Shown one piece after another: positions 5,069-7,652 of a stretch of DNA of 7,652 bases. The notes under the pieces were generated by a model. That model was not told the origin of the DNA. It saw only the letters and a program-made list of their open reading frames with translations, and did no database searches. Position numbers and translations under genes: made by a program. How positions within the stretch are numbered: position 1 is the stretch's first letter; every line of letters starts with the position of its first letter. This stretch comes from Chloroflexota bacterium. Its GTDB lineage: Bacteria; Chloroflexota; Anaerolineae; B4-G1; DUEL01. Location: positions 1 to 7,652 of the forward strand of contig JAGHZG010000065.1 of assembly GCA_017743275.1 (NCBI GenBank). The letters are read 5' to 3'.

Positions 5069-5122
5069 GTAGGGGCGACCCTTGCGGTCGTCCTCTGGGG
5101 CAGGGGCAAGCCCTGCCCCTAC
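5069..5122. repeat. Pair of convergent REP-like hairpins (GTAGGGGC family)
   Basis: Two hairpins share the terminal word GTAGGGGC in opposite orientation (5069-5076 and 5115-5122). The first is GGGGCGACC-CTTGC-GGTCGTCCT at 5072-5094, with G-T wobbles. The second is a perfect 9-bp stem, GGGGCAGGG/CCCTGCCCC at 5097-5105/5111-5119, with a 5-nt loop. Repeats starting GTAGGGGCGACC or GTAGGGGCAGG are common dispersed elements in several bacterial groups. The second overlaps the aspS stop codon. Neither has a T-run, so terminator function is doubtful. Confidence 0.75.
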
Positions 5123-6885
5123 GATGCTACCACCCGGATGTGCAATTCGGCCAGTTGCTCCGGGTCCACCGGAGAGGGGGCGTTGGCCATCAGGTCCACG
5201 GCCTGACCGGTCTTGGGGAAGGCCATGACCTCCCGGATGCTCTCCTCCCCGGCCAGCAACATCACCACCCGGTCAATCCCGGAGGCGATCCCGCCGTGGG
5301 GTGGAGTGCCGTACTCAAAGGCCTCCAGCATGTGGCCGAACCGCTCCCGGGCCTGCTCCACGTCCAGACCGATGAGGCCGAAGATTTTCTCCTGGACCTC
5401 CCGTCGGTGGATCCGGATGGAGCCCCCGGCGATCTCTTCGCCGTTGCAGACCAGGTCGTACTGCTGGCCGCGCGCCGCGCCGGGGTCCGTATCCAGGAGC
5501 GGCAGGTCTTCGGGCATCGGCGCGGTGAACAGGTGGTGGCTGGGGTCCCAGCGGCGTTCGTTTTCGTTCCACTCAAAGAGCGGGAAGTCAATGATCCAGC
5601 AGAAGGCCATAGTCCCGGGGTCGCGCAGGCCCAGACGCTCCCCCAGTTCCAGCCGCAGGGCGGAGAGGGCCGCCGCCACCCGCGGGGGCCGGTCCGCCAC
5701 GAAGAGCATCAGGTCGCCGGGCTGAGCCTCCATCCGGGCGATGATGGCCTGTACCTGCTCATCGGTCAGGAAACGGGCGAAGGATGAGCGGATTTCGCCG
5801 TCCGGCGACAGGGCCAGCCAGGAAAGGCCCATCGCGCCCTCTTTCTGGGTCAGCGAGGTCAACTCATCCAGTTGACGGCGGCTGTATCCGGCGCAGCCGG
5901 GGGCGCGAAGGCCCTTGACCTGTCCGCCCGCCGCGACGGCCTGGGCGAAGATGCCGTAGTTGCTCCCGGCGACCAGGTCGGAGATGTCCACCAGTTCCAT
6001 CCCGAAGCGGAGGTCGGGTTTATCCGTGCCGTAGCGGGCCATGGCCTCGGCGCAGGTGAGGCGGGGGAACGGTTTGGTCAGCAGGCGGCAGTCGGAGCAT
6101 TCCTCCACGATGCCGATCATCAATTCCTCTATGAGTTCCATGATGTCTTCCCGGGTGACGAAACTCATTTCCAGGTCCAGTTGGGTGAACTCCGGCTGCC
6201 GGTCGCCGCGCAGGTCCTCGTCCCGGAAGCAACGGGCAATCTGGAAGTACCGCTCAAACCCGGCTACCATCAGGAGTTGCTTCAGTTGCTGGGGGGATTG
6301 GGGAAGCGCGTAGAACTTGCCGGGGTGAAGGCGGCTGGGCACCAGATAGTCCCGGGCGCCCTCTGGTGTACTCTTGAAGAGGATGGGGGTTTCAATTTCC
6401 AGGAAGCCCCGCGCGTCCAGGAAATCCCGGATGTACTTGATGACCCGGTGGCGCAGGATGAGGTTGCGCTGCATCCGTCGCCGCCGCAGGTCCAGGTAGC
6501 GGTATCGCAGGCGGAGCGATTCCTCCACCGGGGTGTCCTCAAAGATAGGGAACGGCGGGGTGCGGGCCGGGTTGAGGACGACGATTTCGTCGGCCAGGAC
6601 CTCTATCTCGCCAGTCTCCATCCGGGGGTTGACCCGGTCGGCGGGGCGGGGGCGGACGGTGCCGCGCACCTGGAGGACGTATTCCTGACGGACACGGGCA
6701 GCCAGTTCGTGGGCTTCGGGGGCGTGGGCGATGTCGGCGACGATCTGGACGATGCCCCAGCGATCGCGCAGGTCAACGAAGATCAGGCCGCCGTGGTCCC
6801 GCTGGCGATTGACCCACCCGGCCAGGGTGACGGCCTGGCCCACATGGCGGGCGCGCAGTTCGCCGCAGTGATGGGTCTTCAGCAT
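5119..6885 (-). CDS. aspS: Aspartyl-tRNA synthetase (bacterial type)
   Basis: A 588-residue class IIb synthetase of normal bacterial length that charges tRNA with aspartate. The order is an N-terminal OB-fold anticodon-binding domain (about 1-105), the catalytic core with motif 1 FLEIETPIL (161-169) and motif 2 [18 protein letters not shown] (220-237), a bacterial GAD insertion (about 290-420), and motif 3 [15 protein letters not shown] (532-546) followed by AFPKT. Residue H31 in NRQRDHGG aligns with E. coli L30; histidine there is typical of non-discriminating enzymes that also charge tRNA-Asn. AGGAGG lies 4 nt before the ATG. The promoter at 7072-7099 predicts a leader of about 180 nt with competing hairpins. 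The stop codon lies inside a REP-like repeat, with only RVVAS after the conserved end. Confidence 0.97.
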   Translation of the reverse strand: MLKTHHCGELRARHVGQAVTLAGWVNRQRDHGGLIFVDLRDRWGIVQIVADIAHAPEAHELAARVRQEYVLQVRGTVRPRPADRVNPRMETGEIEVLADEIVVLNPARTPPFPIFEDTPVEESLRLRYRYLDLRRRRMQRNLILRHRVIKYIRDFLDARGFLEIETPILFKSTPEGARDYLVPSRLHPGKFYALPQSPQQLKQLLMVAGFERYFQIARCFRDEDLRGDRQPEFTQLDLEMSFVTREDIMELIEELMIGIVEECSDCRLLTKPFPRLTCAEAMARYGTDKPDLRFGMELVDISDLVAGSNYGIFAQAVAAGGQVKGLRAPGCAGYSRRQLDELTSLTQKEGAMGLSWLALSPDGEIRSSFARFLTDEQVQAIIARMEAQPGDLMLFVADRPPRVAAALSALRLELGERLGLRDPGTMAFCWIIDFPLFEWNENERRWDPSHHLFTAPMPEDLPLLDTDPGAARGQQYDLVCNGEEIAGGSIRIHRREVQEKIFGLIGLDVEQARERFGHMLEAFEYGTPPHGGIASGIDRVVMLLAGEESIREVMAFPKTGQAVDLMANAPSPVDPEQLAELHIRVVAS

Positions 6886-6924
6886 GGTACCTCCTGGGAG
6901 TGGAATGGGCCGTATATAAAGCGA

Positions 6925-6953
6925 CAGGCCGCCCTCCTTTTGGGGGCGGCCTG
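6925..6953 (-). promoter_or_regulatory. Strong hairpin in the aspS leader, attenuator-like
   Basis: A stem of 10 perfect base pairs, extended by two more around a bulge, closes an AAAA loop in the aspS leader transcript, about 40 nt before the start codon. It is followed by UCGCUUUAUAU rather than a proper U-run, so it is at best a weak intrinsic terminator. Its first arm (6950-6943) can instead pair over 8 bp with GGGGCGGC at 7003-6996, which in turn can form a 6-bp stem with 7011-7006. This gives mutually exclusive folds. Confidence 0.5.
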
Positions 6954-6972
6954 GCCATAAGCGATCCGCAGG

Positions 6973-7053
6973 TTAACCGCGTGGCAGCGACGGCTGCCGC
7001 CCCTCGGGCGGGCCGGGCCAGCGGTTATTGTCCACAATGATCGGGCGAACCAT
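6973..7053 (-). CDS. Possible 26-residue leader peptide of aspS
   Basis: An ATG at 7053 preceded by GAGG (5-nt spacing) opens a 26-codon frame ending TAA at 6975-6973, inside the aspS leader. The peptide begins MVRPIIVDNNRW and is proline- and arginine-rich after that. Codons 8-10 (7032-7024) are Asp-Asn-Asn, the residues an AspRS would control if it is non-discriminating. The frame then runs through the competing GC-rich segments. If transcription starts near 7065 the untranslated stretch before the ATG is only about 12 nt. This may be a chance frame. Confidence 0.3.
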   Translation of the reverse strand: MVRPIIVDNNRWPGPPEGRQPSLPRG

Positions 7054-7071
7054 ATCGGCCTCTACTTGCAA

Positions 7072-7099
7072 ATTATACCACCATTTGTAGATTTGGCAA
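7072..7099 (-). promoter_or_regulatory. aspS promoter
   Basis: On the minus strand TTGCCA (7099-7094, five of six consensus positions) and a perfect TATAAT (7077-7072) are spaced by 16 bp. The predicted start near 7065 gives aspS a leader of about 180 nt. Confidence 0.75.
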
Positions 7100-7116
7100 G
7101 CAGAGAGATGACCAGA

Positions 7117-7160
7117 AATTCTATCGCATTTCTAATTTTCCTCTTGCGGAATTCTAACGC
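7117..7160 (+). promoter_or_regulatory. Direct repeat and possible promoter of hsp20
   Basis: AATTCTATCGC (7117-7127) recurs as AATTCTAACGC (7150-7160), 33 bp apart, close to three helical turns. An inverted pair AGAAAT-N8-ATTTCT (7114-7133) overlaps the first copy. A weak promoter, TTGCGG (7144-7149) and TG-extended CATGAT (7169-7174, spacing 19), would place the second copy between its boxes. This could be a heat-shock operator. No CIRCE sequence is present. Confidence 0.35.
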
Positions 7161-7239
7161 GTCTGTGGCATGATAGGGGCGCAATTGGGAAGCCCGGTAG
7201 CGGGCATTCAAATCCCTGAGGGCAAAGGAGGTGATTAGC

Positions 7240-7652
7240 ATGTTGGTGCGATGGGAACCGTTCCGGGAGTTGGTCAGCCTGCGCGAAGCGATGAACCGGC
7301 TCTTTGAAGAGTCCTTCGTTCGCCCCTGGGGGGCCTTCCCCCGCTGGGCCGAGGGTCCGGCCGTGGACATGTACGAGACGGATAACGCCGTGGTGGTGAA
7401 GGCTGCCATTCCGGGGGTGGACCCGAAGGACGTGGAGATCAGTGTCACGGGCGACACCCTGACCATCCGGGGTGAGGTCAAGAAGGAGGAGCAGGTCAAG
7501 GAGGAAAACTACCTCCGGCGCGAGCGGTACTACGGCTCCTTCTGCCGCTCCTTCCTCCTGCCCACCCGGGTCGTCGCCGACGACGCCGAGGCGGTCTTTG
7601 AGAACGGAGTGCTGACCCTGACGCTTCCGAAGGCCGAAGAGGTCAAGCCCTG
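7240..7652 (+). CDS. Hsp20 / alpha-crystallin family small heat-shock protein, 3' end missing
   Basis: The first 137 residues are present; the family usually ends around 140-155, so only a short tail is lost at the right edge. Small heat-shock proteins are ATP-independent oligomeric chaperones that hold unfolding proteins in the cytoplasm. The N-terminus MLVRWEPFRELVSLREAMN is typical of bacterial class A Hsp20. The alpha-crystallin domain runs from about residue 42 (VDMYETDNAVVVKAAIPGV) through YYGSFCRSFLLP to ENGVLTLTLPK, the family's closing signature. An almost full anti-16S match, AAAGGAGGTGAT (7224-7235), predicts strong translation. A small GCCCG-GTAG-CGGGC hairpin (7192-7205) lies in the leader. 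The gene diverges from aspS. Confidence 0.93.
   Translation, partial: MLVRWEPFRELVSLREAMNRLFEESFVRPWGAFPRWAEGPAVDMYETDNAVVVKAAIPGVDPKDVEISVTGDTLTIRGEVKKEEQVKEENYLRRERYYGSFCRSFLLPTRVVADDAEAVFENGVLTLTLPKAEEVKP

Noticed and set aside
6913..6920. Second aspS promoter with TATATA as -10
   Set aside because: The -35 position at suitable spacing is AAAAGG inside the hairpin; no match to consensus.
5872..6960. 362-codon plus-strand frame opposite aspS
   Set aside because: Antisense shadow of aspS; the real gene shows all class II motifs.
6886..7065. T-box riboswitch or tRNA in the aspS leader
   Set aside because: No T-box consensus (AGGGUGGNACCGCG-like), specifier loop or tRNA cloverleaf could be found.
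7175..7239. RNA thermometer in the hsp20 leader
   Set aside because: No fourU or ROSE-type segment can be paired convincingly with the ribosome binding site; only small local hairpins are seen.
7062..7499. 145-codon minus-strand frame opposite hsp20
   Set aside because: It crosses the promoter region and the hsp20 coding region in antisense, with no recognisable features.

Overview
The window is a GC-rich bacterial chromosome segment with ordinary housekeeping genes and repeat-laden gaps. Strong AGGAGG ribosome binding sites, TATAAT-type promoters, a split methylmalonyl-CoA mutase B12 subunit paired with MeaB, and the intergenic repeat types together suggest a Chloroflexota bacterium, probably of the Anaerolineae kind. 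That placement is inference (about 0.55 to 0.6); no marker gene fixes it.

Layout. From the left edge, on the minus strand: the N-terminal part of a DppA-type D-aminopeptidase (1-433); a 164-bp MITE-like element with a perfect 9-bp target duplication (524-705 including the duplications); a hicBA toxin-antitoxin pair (705-1137); and meaB plus the B12-binding mutase subunit (1189-2537), read from a good promoter at 2613-2641. Next comes a gene-free stretch of about 580 bp (2538-3119) packed with three period-7 tandem arrays and two different inverted-repeat elements. A plus-strand mogA/moaB gene (3120-3605) follows. It converges on glnA (minus, 3663-4997), with one bidirectional hairpin terminator between them. 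glnA is separated from aspS (minus, 5119-6885) by two back-to-back REP-like hairpins, one of which supplies the aspS stop codon. aspS has a leader of roughly 180 nt, with a strong promoter, a possible 26-codon leader ORF and competing GC-rich hairpins that resemble an attenuator. At the right edge an hsp20 gene (plus, 7240-7652, cut by the edge) diverges from aspS.

How the genes relate. mcmA2 and meaB belong together in B12-dependent methylmalonyl-CoA isomerisation (propionate or branched-chain carbon entering succinyl-CoA), but the large catalytic subunit is not in the window. The remaining genes (molybdopterin adenylylation, glutamine synthesis, aspartyl-tRNA synthesis, small heat-shock chaperone) are independent functions. 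The most unusual content lies between the genes: a MITE with intact target duplications, period-7/8 arrays placed just before three start codons, repeats abutting three stop codons, and the aspS leader. The aspS leader carries consecutive Asp-Asn-Asn codons, and the AspRS it precedes has the histidine typical of non-discriminating enzymes.
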